A stretch of DNA of 64,000 nucleotides from Agriterribacter humi (lineage in GTDB: Bacteria; Bacteroidota; Bacteroidia; Chitinophagales; Chitinophagaceae), in the NCBI RefSeq assembly GCF_009192765.1, contig NZ_VOHQ01000001.1, forward strand, positions 620,001 through 684,000. The letters are read 5' to 3'. The position numbers and the translations under genes are program-made. The notes beneath the pieces were generated by a model. It was not told the DNA's origin and did not search any database. It was given only the letters and a program-made list of their open reading frames with translations. Positions 43,076-54,300 of the stretch are shown here, piece after piece. Numbering within the stretch: position 1 is the stretch's first letter; each line of letters begins with the position of its first letter.

Positions 43076-44461
43076 TTACTCGAGCGACCAGTAATGAACG
43101 GCCCAGGGTTCTAATTTTAAGGTTAACGATTGCGTGCCTTTTTTGATCTGAACAAAAGGCTCAGGGCGCAAGCGCTGATTTTCTTCCAACCCGGCGCCAC
43201 TTGCATCTAATACAATATGACGAACCCGCATATCCTTCGGAAGGTCATTCAGACTTAGTTTTACGGTTGTTGTCTGATCCGAAAAATTCCAAAGCATCAT
43301 GTTGTGCATTCTCAACTTAGGATCATGCGTTGCAAAACCATGCACTTTATCGTTTGAGGAACTGACCGCTAATTTATTGCCTGCCATCCTCGACAGCAAT
43401 TTAAAGGTATAATATGCAGGTCTTAGCTGGTTTTGATAGTCAATCAATCCGCTGAATTGCGCCTGCCTGTTCCACCATCTCGTCATAAAGGCTGTGCCCT
43501 CCGGAGAGTGGATCCGGGAGAATGTTTCATACGACACATACCAGTCGCGAATCTGGTAATAGCAAGACCAGTCCAACCCCACATCTTTCATTTGCCAGAT
43601 GGTTTCGGCTACGTAACAGGGCTGAAACCTGGGATCAAGCGGAGGATTGAACAGATCCATGTTCCATTCATTCATGATGGTTTCCGCTTTTAAATCAGGA
43701 AACCCGCTAAGCAGCTTTTTTATATATTCTATTTGTCCGCGAATGGCTGTTGGGCTATTGTTATAGTTATGAAAAGAAACAAAATCTAAAGGAAGTTTTC
43801 CAGCCGAACAAACCCGGAGTAACTCTGGAAGAATTGGCGATTTATAATATGCCAGCGCCGGCCCTCCAACTTTCGCATTCGGATCGGCACGAAGAATAGC
43901 AGCGGTAGTATGCTTATAATACCGGGCATAACTCTCCGGTTTAAAACGGTAAGGGGTACCACCGTCTTCACCAATATCCACTTCGTTACCTACTTCCCAA
44001 TAGGTAATGCCTGCTCCTTTATCCACATAATGTTTCACTACATCGTATACAAATTGTTCCCAACCCGCGTAATCATTGGGCTCAACAATATCCTGGTCTA
44101 TAACAGGGAAAAACAATTTGGGCTTTAAACAAAAGCTCATAAAAGGTTTGGCGCCTGTTTGCAGGATGTTGGTCACCATGCTGTCAAGCGTGGTAAAATG
44201 ATACTTTCCCTTCTCAGGAATCACATCATAGTACTCACTAACAAACAGCCTGATGATAGCAGGATGCAATGCTCTTATTTCCGTTACCCGGCTGGCCAGC
44301 ATAGGCTCTTCCGATAAGCCGCCCTGCCCGAGCGCCATTTGTTCCATTTTCATGGGACCCAGCTCTTTGCCAAAATCTACCTTAACATTGGTAACCTGCG
44401 ACCATGAATGACTTCCTGCCAGGATAAATATGCATAAAATAAGGGAGCTTATTTTCAACAT
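43076..44461 (-). CDS. exported clan-A glycoside hydrolase, GH39-like
   Basis: The 461-residue protein has a Sec signal (MLKISSLILCIFILAGSHSW), a TIM barrel and a C-terminal beta-sandwich (from about 375). Acid/base E160 stands in YWEVGNEVD and the nucleophile is probably E265 in IMNEWNMD, the 4/7-strand arrangement of clan GH-A; the overall pattern fits GH39, which holds beta-xylosidases and alpha-L-iduronidases. It would act on glycosides in the periplasm. Family assignment is by eye; a neighbouring clan-A family remains possible. Confidence 0.77.
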   Translation of the reverse strand: MLKISSLILCIFILAGSHSWSQVTNVKVDFGKELGPMKMEQMALGQGGLSEEPMLASRVTEIRALHPAIIRLFVSEYYDVIPEKGKYHFTTLDSMVTNILQTGAKPFMSFCLKPKLFFPVIDQDIVEPNDYAGWEQFVYDVVKHYVDKGAGITYWEVGNEVDIGEDGGTPYRFKPESYARYYKHTTAAILRADPNAKVGGPALAYYKSPILPELLRVCSAGKLPLDFVSFHNYNNSPTAIRGQIEYIKKLLSGFPDLKAETIMNEWNMDLFNPPLDPRFQPCYVAETIWQMKDVGLDWSCYYQIRDWYVSYETFSRIHSPEGTAFMTRWWNRQAQFSGLIDYQNQLRPAYYTFKLLSRMAGNKLAVSSSNDKVHGFATHDPKLRMHNMMLWNFSDQTTTVKLSLNDLPKDMRVRHIVLDASGAGLEENQRLRPEPFVQIKKGTQSLTLKLEPWAVHYWSLE

Positions 44462-44521
44462 GATATTTCTATATTATATAGTATTGATAAAAAATCCAAT
44501 GTTATTATGATATTACTTTAT

Positions 44522-46642
44522 TCATTTCGTTATTTTAAGAACTACAGGCTCCATTAAATTAAATGTTGCGTTTAATTTCATTGTTCTGCCGAATCGCTTT
44601 GGAGATACCGGCATCCAATTTCCTTGGGTCTGCAATTGAAAGACAAAAGCATTTTCCCATCCCGTTGGCACATGAATGGATAGTGAATCAGCTCCATCTG
44701 AACTTAGGTTAATTGCTGTAACAATTAAATACTTGCCGGAGTCACTTTTATTACAGATGCAAAAAACATTGGGATGATCGTTAATAAATACGGGCAATTG
44801 TTCTTTTCCCAACCATTCTATAGTCTCCCGCAGCAGTTCTTTTTTCTTGTAGTTGAAAACAGCAGAAGACTTATTTTGATGTAAATCGAAAGCCGTAATA
44901 GCTACCCTGCCTCCCCATTCATTTTCAAATCGTATAAAGCCGGGAATTACAGGTTTTTCTTCCGGATCCAAAAAATCTGTAATGATTTCTGCTTTAGGAT
45001 CGGGGTTTAATTCATAAAAAATTCCTCCTTCACTACTACTTCCCGGAAAAAAAATGAGATTGTACATTAATTCTCCTTTTAAGTTCTTATGCATACTGAT
45101 ATTCCTTATGCCTTCAAAACAAAAGTTAGGATCTTTACCAGGCGCAATTGCTGCTCCTATCCATTTTCCATATCCTTTTTGTGAAAGTATATAAGCCGCA
45201 TAACCGTCCAGTAAAACAGCAGAATGGAGCAGGGTTTTAATTTCCTCATCGTTCATGATTTTCAAAGACGCACCGGATACCACTTTAACTTTTCCATTCT
45301 TTGAAGTGTATGGTATTCCAAATCTTCCCAGCACACTGATCCACGGATTCTGGGGTGCACCCGGCGTTCCACTCCTGTATGGCACTGCTGTATGAGCGAA
45401 GGGAAGATGCACTATTTCACATCCGGCAACCGGTGCATTCGCAACCTCTTCTTTGATCTTTGAAAAGCGTTTTACCTCCCTTTTAAACATTTCCAGGTAC
45501 CCGCTTTCTTCCAATAAATTATCTAAGTACTGGGTTGCATAGAGTAAGGAGTCGTTGAACCCATACGCGAATGCCGCTGTCATAAAACTTCTCAATTTAG
45601 CGGCCGACATAAAAAAACGCGTATGAGGATAGGTATCGGATTCATGCAAACATTCTATATCTGCAGGAAGGTGTTGCCGGCTGTATAATGCATGAAAAAT
45701 ACTTCCGGGTAATGAAACCGGTTCATCGGAAGAATAACTTGATCCGTAGAGCCTAACCATTGGTCTGGTGTTTCCGGCAAAAGCCCGCGTAACAGATTCG
45801 GTAAAATCTCCGTCAAAATCGGAAACACCTGCCTGGCAAAGAGAAATCCGGGTTTCAGGCGCCACCTTATCTACCTTCTCTCTTATCAACTTTGCAAATC
45901 CTGCCAGGCTGTCCCGGCTTAATTCGGCCCAACTCCGCCGAAGGTCCACCGTTGCGTCATCGCTCTTCTTAAACAGCTCCAATAGTTCCTCCCGTTTAAA
46001 TAACCGTCCCTGTCGTTTAGAAAATTCAGCCAGGTGAAGTGGACAGAAACAGCCAAAGTTTACATTGGGAGGCCGCCAGTTCGGCTGCCAGCTCAGTTCA
46101 AAATCATCCTCAAACTGAACCACAAAAGGCCTGGCAATATTTACAACTAAAGCAATATTATTACTAAACTCTTCTTTGAATAAATGGTCAAGCGGACAGG
46201 GTGAACTATCTGACACAAACCCACTTAAATCTGTTATATATTGAAACCGGCTGTCGTAACCGGAGCGAATTGAAGGAGCACACCACCAACCGATACTAAT
46301 GCCATACGACCGGAGCGCCTGTTTTGCTTCAAGTATGGTACCTCCGATTTGCTGATATACTTCCCGGCCTGGAAAACCGGTTAATCTTATATCCTCCATT
46401 GGTGCAGCAAAAAGAAATCTTTTTAAACCATAAACTTTTTTAAGTTCTATAAGTTGCTGCAGTATCTTATCTTTTCGATTGGTAAAAAACCTTATGGGAA
46501 CAATTGGGTCAATCATCACATCAGAAGCCTTATCATCGGCCTGTGCGGCACTCATAATATTTCCATCTCCGCCCCACCATTGTTCTGTTGTTATGCCCGC
46601 AGAACCAACAGAGGTAAGCTTCAAAAAACCTCTTCTATCCAT
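44522..46642 (-). CDS. Tat-exported large protein, probable TIM-barrel hydrolase of unknown family
   Basis: The 706-residue protein begins MDRRGFLKLTSVGSAG, a twin-arginine signal. Residues 60-400 look like a TIM barrel: alternating strands and helices, FLFAAPMEDIRLTGF, GISIGWWCAPSIRSG, VVQFEDDFELSWQPNW with an acidic cluster and FGCFCPLHLAEFSKR with a Cys pair. A beta-rich C-terminal part with FVFQLQTQGNW follows. I could not assign a known glycoside hydrolase family. The place between GH39 and the 945-residue enzyme, behind susCD, points to a carbohydrate-active role. Candidate catalytic acids lie in FEDDFE. Confidence 0.62.
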   Translation of the reverse strand: MDRRGFLKLTSVGSAGITTEQWWGGDGNIMSAAQADDKASDVMIDPIVPIRFFTNRKDKILQQLIELKKVYGLKRFLFAAPMEDIRLTGFPGREVYQQIGGTILEAKQALRSYGISIGWWCAPSIRSGYDSRFQYITDLSGFVSDSSPCPLDHLFKEEFSNNIALVVNIARPFVVQFEDDFELSWQPNWRPPNVNFGCFCPLHLAEFSKRQGRLFKREELLELFKKSDDATVDLRRSWAELSRDSLAGFAKLIREKVDKVAPETRISLCQAGVSDFDGDFTESVTRAFAGNTRPMVRLYGSSYSSDEPVSLPGSIFHALYSRQHLPADIECLHESDTYPHTRFFMSAAKLRSFMTAAFAYGFNDSLLYATQYLDNLLEESGYLEMFKREVKRFSKIKEEVANAPVAGCEIVHLPFAHTAVPYRSGTPGAPQNPWISVLGRFGIPYTSKNGKVKVVSGASLKIMNDEEIKTLLHSAVLLDGYAAYILSQKGYGKWIGAAIAPGKDPNFCFEGIRNISMHKNLKGELMYNLIFFPGSSSEGGIFYELNPDPKAEIITDFLDPEEKPVIPGFIRFENEWGGRVAITAFDLHQNKSSAVFNYKKKELLRETIEWLGKEQLPVFINDHPNVFCICNKSDSGKYLIVTAINLSSDGADSLSIHVPTGWENAFVFQLQTQGNWMPVSPKRFGRTMKLNATFNLMEPVVLKITK

Positions 46643-46712
46643 GTGAAGTATTAATAAATAGACAATTAATTATATCACTAAATAACGCACCAATTAATAA
46701 AGTTAAATCGCT

Positions 46713-49550
46713 TTAATACCTGGCTGAAATGACGTATTTCCCCGAGGGTGCAGGTATGCTGACATATTCTTTTTTAACATCAAAATTTTTCCAGCGTTTA
46801 CCATTTACCATTACAGATTTGATCTGTTTCCCCGAAGGATGACGAAAACGAACAAGCAACTGCTGTGGCGCATTTCTATCAGGCGCTTCAACCGTTGCTT
46901 TAATTTCATTATCCGGGTTTAATCCCTCAATAGAAAAAGATGTATTTCCAAAATATGTTGGCGCATTCTTCACCTCAATTTTTTTCCCATTCTCCAGCCA
47001 TTCCCCCGGTATAGCCTGACCGATCATCAGCGTATCGTCTCCCCACTCATTAATGAGCATCCTTCTGTAAATTTCAAACCATGCGCCATCCGTACTCGGT
47101 GGCCCATAGTACTGGCCCCAGGCCCAGCGATGTTCCAATGAAGTGAACTGTTCATGCGAGAACCCGCAGGCCATCAAACTATAAAACGCACGGATAACCG
47201 CTTTGGGTTCATCTCTTAACAAATAAGCAGTAGCCTGCTGCACATATACCGGTTCATTTGCCGCGCCCTGGTTTTTAAAAAACAAATTGTCTTCATGATC
47301 GTGCAGCATAGCAGTTGTAAGCCAGCTACGGGCATCAATAACACCCAAGCGCGTGAGATGCAGAGGGCCGGTATCTACATCGGTTGGATACCACTGATCC
47401 ATCATACGGCGGTGCGTTAGGGCATCGGTTGGAACATAGTTGATCCATGTACCATCTTCTAATTGCACTACCGGCGACTTCACACTGCTGCGGGCAAACT
47501 CCTTCACCACATCTGTTTTCATTTTCGATGCTATGTTGCTTACTTCTCCGGCACGGGGATGGTTAAACGCAGACAGCGCTTTCGCAAATACTTCTAATCC
47601 GCCCACATAATATGCCTGGTTAAAAGCCCACTCTCTTTCCGCATTGGTAAGATCATTAAGTGGCCCGAGGATCAGCCCTGTTTTATTGACTCCTTCATTG
47701 GCCTTAGCCACCTGGGCCAGGCACCAGTCGAGCGTTTTCAGGGAATTCGGAAGCAGTTGTTCAAACTGTTCCCTGTTACCGGATAACAAAAAATTTTGTG
47801 CAATAGCATATAATTGCCCCGGCGAATACACGCCCCAGTTGGCAAACCCGCCTATTCGTCCATCCGGTTGTAGCTGACTTTTAAACATGGCCGCATATTC
47901 ATCCTGCGCAACTTTTTCGTAGCCGCGTAAACCATAGATCATATAATCTACATACACCGCCTGGTTAATGGGCCAATCCGCATTTCTTTGTCCGTATGCT
48001 GTATTAGCATAAGGCAAATCCATGTGATCTTTTCCATCTATATCTAGTGTGTGGCGGGGTAAAATAAGAGAATGCCAGATATTAGCGCGGAACAGTTGGT
48101 TCACCGCTGTTTCAGGCACTTCAAAATGAGCGCCCTTACTGATCCAGCCTTCCCAATAGTCCGTTATATTTTTCTTTGCTGCGGCAAAACCGAGATTACT
48201 TATTCTTGTTTTTTCGGATGAAACAATAGCAGGTGAAGGCAGCTTCGCTACAAACGCCGCAGTTTCCCCTTCTGAAAGATCACCGGAAATGGTTAATTCA
48301 ATTTGTTGCCCGTTTTTGTTTGATATGGCATCGCCCGTTTTAACCGTAATTCCTTTTCCTGTTTCCAGCAACAAAAAAATATTGCCCGTTTGTTTATCAG
48401 TAATGGCCCAGTTGTCCTGAATTTGTATGGCCTCAACTTCGTGATCTTTTAATTCATTGTGCAGCGAAATACCGAAATTAAATGCCCCGGCTTTTCCCGA
48501 TATGCTTACTTTGGTAAACATTACACTGGGTATATAACCACGTATGGTAGTAGACAAATCAACCAGGGGCGCGGCAAACTGTTCTATTTCAGCAAGCTGG
48601 CCATTTCTTTCAAGATTGGTAACAATAACCGGCAGTCCATCCATTATACGCTGGCGTTTCCATTGGCTTTCCGGCCACAGCAGGTCAAGCCTGAATTTAT
48701 GTGGAGAAGCAAAGTCCGGCCGAATATTACCCCACCTGTCAACAGCAAATTTATAAACAGACCCATGGGCGGCGGCTGTTACGGTAAGATGCCCTGTTGT
48801 GCCCATCCACCTGGTTTGCCAGGATTTATCCCATTGCAGCGGGTTACCAAAATCGGGCCACAGCTTATTGAACGCTTCTAATGACGCGTCTGGCTGTTCT
48901 GCAACGGCATTGAGTACTCGCTGTCCTTTCAATGAAGCGATATGCATTTTAAAATCAACAGGCTTATCAGCCAATGTAATAAACACATCCTGTTCAGGGA
49001 GCCACATAGCGCCATGCCTGATGAGTTGCTCCAATCCTATAGTAAAACCCTGTGCGCCTTCCTTGTCTAATTGAACGGTAAGTAAAGGCGCATCAGGTTT
49101 ATTCCAGGGATCATCTTTTAAACGCGCTGACTGTCCGGGCGAACCATGTATCATCAGGTATCCCCACATGGCATCGTCATTCACTGAATAGCCATCCTTC
49201 CAACCGGCTAACTTCCTTAGCGGTGCGGAAGGTGTTGGCCAATTTATATCCGCTATCAATTCGTCTGTATCACCTGCTCCACAATTGAGCACAGATATGG
49301 TTGCTACTTCATCGTTCTTTTCAATTCCCTTACCCGAAAGTGCTGAAACGGTAAGGCCCGGGGAGCCGCTGATCAATTGTACAGAACGGGCTGTACGGGA
49401 AGGCGCCGTATAGCCAAAAGAAAGAATGACTTTTACATTTTCTATGTTACCGGATTGCTCCGGGGTAATAGCAGGCTGAGACGCTATGGTCCCGCCTGTT
49501 ATTCCCAGTATAATCATAGCCCCAATTGCGAAATGTGTTATCCTGTGCAT
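46713..49550 (-). CDS. exported large enzyme with (alpha/alpha)6-barrel features
   Basis: The 945-residue protein has a Sec signal (MHRITHFAIGAMIILGITGG). The N-terminal half is beta-rich (a supersandwich-like domain). Residues about 490-840 are helical with paired aromatic/acidic motifs (LFRANIWHSLILPRH, RNADWPINQAVYVDYMIYG, WGVYSPGQLYAIAQ, HRWAWGQYYGPPSTDGAWFE), typical of six-hairpin glycosidases. A small beta domain ends the protein (VMVNGKRW). No known family could be fixed. It is the first gene after susCD and so a likely early-acting depolymerase or exo-hydrolase. Confidence 0.65.
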   Translation of the reverse strand: MHRITHFAIGAMIILGITGGTIASQPAITPEQSGNIENVKVILSFGYTAPSRTARSVQLISGSPGLTVSALSGKGIEKNDEVATISVLNCGAGDTDELIADINWPTPSAPLRKLAGWKDGYSVNDDAMWGYLMIHGSPGQSARLKDDPWNKPDAPLLTVQLDKEGAQGFTIGLEQLIRHGAMWLPEQDVFITLADKPVDFKMHIASLKGQRVLNAVAEQPDASLEAFNKLWPDFGNPLQWDKSWQTRWMGTTGHLTVTAAAHGSVYKFAVDRWGNIRPDFASPHKFRLDLLWPESQWKRQRIMDGLPVIVTNLERNGQLAEIEQFAAPLVDLSTTIRGYIPSVMFTKVSISGKAGAFNFGISLHNELKDHEVEAIQIQDNWAITDKQTGNIFLLLETGKGITVKTGDAISNKNGQQIELTISGDLSEGETAAFVAKLPSPAIVSSEKTRISNLGFAAAKKNITDYWEGWISKGAHFEVPETAVNQLFRANIWHSLILPRHTLDIDGKDHMDLPYANTAYGQRNADWPINQAVYVDYMIYGLRGYEKVAQDEYAAMFKSQLQPDGRIGGFANWGVYSPGQLYAIAQNFLLSGNREQFEQLLPNSLKTLDWCLAQVAKANEGVNKTGLILGPLNDLTNAEREWAFNQAYYVGGLEVFAKALSAFNHPRAGEVSNIASKMKTDVVKEFARSSVKSPVVQLEDGTWINYVPTDALTHRRMMDQWYPTDVDTGPLHLTRLGVIDARSWLTTAMLHDHEDNLFFKNQGAANEPVYVQQATAYLLRDEPKAVIRAFYSLMACGFSHEQFTSLEHRWAWGQYYGPPSTDGAWFEIYRRMLINEWGDDTLMIGQAIPGEWLENGKKIEVKNAPTYFGNTSFSIEGLNPDNEIKATVEAPDRNAPQQLLVRFRHPSGKQIKSVMVNGKRWKNFDVKKEYVSIPAPSGKYVISARY

Positions 49551-49623
49551 AATGTTCTCCGTGCCGTTACCTGCTAAAAATTATGAAAATTGCCTGCCAA
49601 TCTATGCTTTTTCTTATTGACAA

Positions 49624-51210
49624 CTAATTACCATATCCGGGATTCTGTGACAGGTTTTTGTTGAGATCTCTTTGCCCCTGAGGAACAGGCCAAAGGTAAT
49701 TTTTCGCGGGATCAAATACCCGGTCCTCGATCTTAATATGCTCGGTAGAAGTATAGGTTACATTTCCGTTGGCATCTATTTCACTAATGCGGGCTCCATA
49801 TACGGGGCCATTCATTACCTGCTCACCGATCTTCCATCGTTGAATGTCAAACCAGCGTAAACCTTCCATGGCTAATTCCACCCTGCGCTCCCTGCGGATA
49901 AGTGTTCTCAGTTGATCCTGCGTAGCATACTTGGCCTGATCAACATCGGGCATCCCGGCACGTGAACGTACCTCGTTAATAGCATTATAAACAGTATTAT
50001 CTATCTGGTTCGATTCTATTTTTGCTTCCGCATAGGTTAACAATATCTCGGCGTAGCGTATAAGGGGTATATTCAAACCTGCTCTGTACAGATCCGCGTA
50101 ATCGGATTTGAAATGTATATATTTCCTGCCAACATAGCCGGTATAATTATACGTGGGCCAATAGTCGAGTGAGTTAGGGTCAAAAGGATTAAAGATGATG
50201 CCGGCATATTCAGCGCCTGGTATGATCACAGTTTGCAGCAATCGGGGGTCGCGGTTCACAAAAGGTTTATCAATATTAAAACCAGATGTGGGGTCATCAA
50301 TTGTTTTACCGTTGCTCATTTCATAAGTGTCAATCAGCGATTGATTGATATTTACAGAACTCCATCCTCCGCCCGGCGTAGACTCAGGAGCTAAAACCAT
50401 TAACCCAATAGTAAGATTCGGGTTGGATTCAGTATAAGCCCTGTCAAGAATAATTTCAGAATTATATTCATTCTTCATCCTGAAAAGTTCCTGGTAGTCG
50501 GTAAACAATGAATATGCGCCAAGATCCATTACTTGTTTAGCTGTTGCCGCGCTTTCGGTAAACTTATTATTAAAAAGTTCTACCCTTGCTTTTAACGCCA
50601 ATGCGGCCCCCTTAGTAATGCGGCCAAGATCGTCTCCATCGTACGACTTGGGCAATATTTGGCTCACGGCATCTAATTCCTGCAATACAAAATCCACTAC
50701 CTGGGCCTTCGGCGTCCGCTCAATGGTATTGGCTTCTTCGGGCGTAAGCAATTTTGTTATCAGTGGAAAATCGCCATACAACTGTGATCTTACAAAATAC
50801 TGGTAAGCTCTTAGAAATCTTACTTCACCCTTCATCCTGTCTATCAGTGCCTGGTCCATGGGCGTTTTGTCAATACTCGCCAAAAACCAGTTGCATTGTG
50901 TGATAGTAGCAAAGCTGTACTGGCTGCCTGCATTATTGGGTGAAAGAAGCTGCATATTCCCATACTGCTGCCATCCTTCCCAGGGATAAGGATTATGACC
51001 ATTGTCGCTCGCATCATCCATATAAGTGACCCTTTGTCCATTTTCAAAACCCGAATAGCAGGCATTGCATGCGGCAGTAGCATCACCTACCCCGGTCCAT
51101 AAGGTTGCCTCACTATACTCGTTAAGCGGTTGCCGGTCTAAAAAATCTTTTTTACATGAACCGGCTAATACCGACAAGAGGATAACTATTATAATTAATT
51201 TATTTCTCAT
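49624..51210 (-). CDS. susD: SusD/RagB-family surface glycan-binding lipoprotein
   Basis: The 528-residue protein has a lipoprotein signal ending LAGSC (Cys19), then KKDFLDRQPLNEYSEATLW, the common SusD opening, TPR-like helices, and the C-terminal RRERRVELAMEGLRWFDIQRW signature with LWPVPQGQRDLN at the end. It forms the lid of the TonB-dependent SusC pore and binds the incoming glycan. It lies directly downstream of susC, as expected. Confidence 0.96.
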   Translation of the reverse strand: MRNKLIIIVILLSVLAGSCKKDFLDRQPLNEYSEATLWTGVGDATAACNACYSGFENGQRVTYMDDASDNGHNPYPWEGWQQYGNMQLLSPNNAGSQYSFATITQCNWFLASIDKTPMDQALIDRMKGEVRFLRAYQYFVRSQLYGDFPLITKLLTPEEANTIERTPKAQVVDFVLQELDAVSQILPKSYDGDDLGRITKGAALALKARVELFNNKFTESAATAKQVMDLGAYSLFTDYQELFRMKNEYNSEIILDRAYTESNPNLTIGLMVLAPESTPGGGWSSVNINQSLIDTYEMSNGKTIDDPTSGFNIDKPFVNRDPRLLQTVIIPGAEYAGIIFNPFDPNSLDYWPTYNYTGYVGRKYIHFKSDYADLYRAGLNIPLIRYAEILLTYAEAKIESNQIDNTVYNAINEVRSRAGMPDVDQAKYATQDQLRTLIRRERRVELAMEGLRWFDIQRWKIGEQVMNGPVYGARISEIDANGNVTYTSTEHIKIEDRVFDPAKNYLWPVPQGQRDLNKNLSQNPGYGN

Positions 51211-51255
51211 AACAATATTATTAGTAATGAAGTAGTGTTAAGTAAATCAAATTTT

Positions 51256-51345
51256 ATATCGTGAAAAGTGAGAAGAGAGAGGTGAAAGAAATGTTTCACG
51301 TTTGACGTCTCACTTCTATCTTCTCAGGTTTCACGTCAGGCACGG
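51256..51345 (-). repeat. GTGAAAC-type tract between susC and susD
   Basis: On the minus strand, just after the susC stop codon, the DNA reads GACGTGAAACCTGAGAAG, then GAAGTGAGACGTCAAACG and TGAAACATTTCTTTCACC. Part of it can pair as GTGAAA/TTTCAC. It is the only tract of this family inside the catabolic operon. Confidence 0.55.
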
Positions 51346-51347
51346 CA

Positions 51348-54300
51348 TTAGAATGTTAAATTGACACCAACCGAATTTACTCTCACCATTGGATAACTGT
51401 AGCTGTTCCCGCCTATAGGTGCTTCAGGGTCTACCCATTTGTAAAATTTGGTGAATGTCAGCAGATCCCTGGCTGTCCAGAAAACACGTAATCCGATACC
51501 TGCATTTGATAACATCCTCGATGTTACTGTATAGCCTACCTGTACATTTTTAAGTCTTAGATAACCTGCGCTGCGTACCCAGAAAGAGGAAGGCGTTAAC
51601 CCGGGATCATTCTGTGAGTTGGAGTTCCATACCCTGGGGAAACTCGCGTCAGCATTGTCTGGTGTCCAGCGGTCGAGCCAGATACTTGTTGGATCTCCGT
51701 TCTTATCATAAAGTGAACCTAATATACGACCAGATACGTATGACTTAACATTTCCCGCTCCCTGCAGGAATAAGACAGCATCGAATCCTTTATATCTCGC
51801 AGAAAGGCTAAGACCATAGGTTACCTTAGGGAAATAGGTACCGAGGTAATGCCGGTCGTTGCCATCAATCACTTTATCATTATTCAGATCTTTATACTTG
51901 ATATCGCCCGGGGCAACAGGTCCGCCCATCCCACTCTGATCTGCATGTTTATCTATATCGTCCTGCGACTGAAATAGTCCATCTGCTACCCAGCCATATA
52001 AAGAATTAATCGGTAACCCTACGCCTTGTATAGTAGAACCATTGGGGAAAGGACCGGTACCGGCTAAATCTGTTACCTCATTCTTTATAACAGAAAAATT
52101 GGCATTCGCATCAAAGCTGAAATCGCGTTTTCTAAAATGATACCCTGCGCTCAGCTCAACTCCTTTATTTTGCACACTACCTGCATTTATCACCGGGGCA
52201 GATAAACCGAAAGTGCTTGCTACGGGAAGACTCAACAGTATATCTGAAGTATTGCGTATAAAGTAATCACCGGTAAAGGTTACCATTCCATTCAGTAAAA
52301 CGGCATCTAATCCTATGCCCTTGGTGGTGGTGCTTTCCCATTTAATATTGGTATTAACGCCCTTACCTGGAGCAATGCCATCAGCAATCTGCCCTCCGAA
52401 TATATAATTATAGCCTGTTGAGATTGTAGCCTGGTAAGGATATGTGCCGATATTCTGGTTACCCAGCATACCCCATGATCCCCTGATCTTCAGCTCTGAA
52501 AAAATATGCCTGAGCGGCTCAAAAAATGATTCTTCAGAAATACGCCAACCCGCAGATACAGAAGGGAATGTTGCCCAGCGGTTGCCTGGAGCAAAACGGG
52601 ATGAGCCGTCGTACCTGATATTTCCCTCTACAAGGTACCTGTCCTTAAAGGAATAGTTAATCCTCCCGAACGCCGATTCCAAAGCATATTCTGATGCGTT
52701 ACCGGCATTCTGCATACCTGCCAGTGGCCCAGGATCCAACTGGTCCAGTGCATTATTCAGGTACCCGCGCCTGCTGCCAAATAAATAATCGGATTGGTTC
52801 TGCTCGCTTGAATATCCGCCCAGCACTTTAAACGCATGGTCACCAAGCGTTTTGCTGTATTCTATCAATGTTTGCAGGGTTAGGTTGTCTGTAAAGCTGC
52901 TATTGGATGCCACGATGTTCGGACCTTCCCAAATCGTTGGTGCACCGGTAAATACATCATAGTATTGCAGGTCATTGATCCTTGATTTTGCCCGGATAAA
53001 ATTACCGGTATAACCAAGCATGGGCTTCACATGCAGATCTTTAATGATCTCAATGTCGGCCTGAAAAACTCCCGACAGGCGATGCATCTTGTTAAGGTTA
53101 TTTGACCCCCCTTCCAATACGGCAACAGGGTTGCCCTCATCGCTATAGCCATAGTAGCCATTTATCTTATACGGAACCACCCTGCCTGTTTGAAGAAGCG
53201 TTGCCATTAACTGGCCAAAATCCAAGCCGTGAATATTACTTACCGGCTCCCTGAATTCCTGATTCGAATAAGCGATATTGCCGGTTAGTTTAATGCGGGA
53301 GTTTATTTTATATTCAGTATTAAACCGCGTATTGTACCGTTTTAAATAAGAACCCTCTACAATGCCATTCTGGGAAAAATATCCCACCGACAGGTAGCTT
53401 TTCATTTTTTCGCCGCCACCGCTTACATCCAGGGAATGGTTTTGCTGCAGCCCGTTACCCCTCCAGAACAGATCATACCAGTCGGTATTGGGATAACGTT
53501 CGGGATCAGAACCATCTTTGAATTTTTGAATTTCAGCATCAGTGTATTTTGGAGATTTGCCTTCGTTTACCAAAGCCTCATTATATAGTGTTGCCGCCTG
53601 CCATGAATCAATAAAATCAGGTTGCACCGTCATTGCCTGCTTGCCGATATCTGCGTTGTAATGAGCAACTGTTTCCCCTTTCTTTCCGCTTTTTGTAACA
53701 ATCAGTATTACTCCGTTAGCAGCTCTTGATCCATAAATAGAAGCCGAAGCAGCATCTTTCAGCACAGTGATAGATTCTACATCATTCGGATTGATATCAT
53801 TCATGCTCGACACCACCCCATCTACCAAAACCATGGCATCGCTATTACCTAAGGTTCCGATACCACGGATATTTATGGTACCCTGATCGTTTCCGGGCTG
53901 CCCGTTGTTTACAGTAACTGTTACCCCTGGCATAGTACCCTGCAAAGCAGATGACAAGTTGCTGATTGGTCTGCCTTTCAGATCTTTAGAAGAGACGGTG
54001 GCAATTGATCCTGTGAGGTTAACTTTTTTTGTTGTGCCGTATCCAACCACTACCACATCATCCAGTACATTGGCTTCGGTTTGGGTAAGGCTGAGCATAA
54101 TATCCCGCTGGTTACCCACTACCATTTCCCGGGTTTCGTATCCAACATACGTAAAAACAAGTACCTGACCTTTCACAACACTGATGCTGAACATTCCTTG
54201 ATCATTGGTTTTTGTGCCTGAACCGGTACCTTTAACCTGAACAGACACATTTGCTAATGGTGTTTCTCCATCAGTGATTTTACCCGTAAGCGTAAAATTT

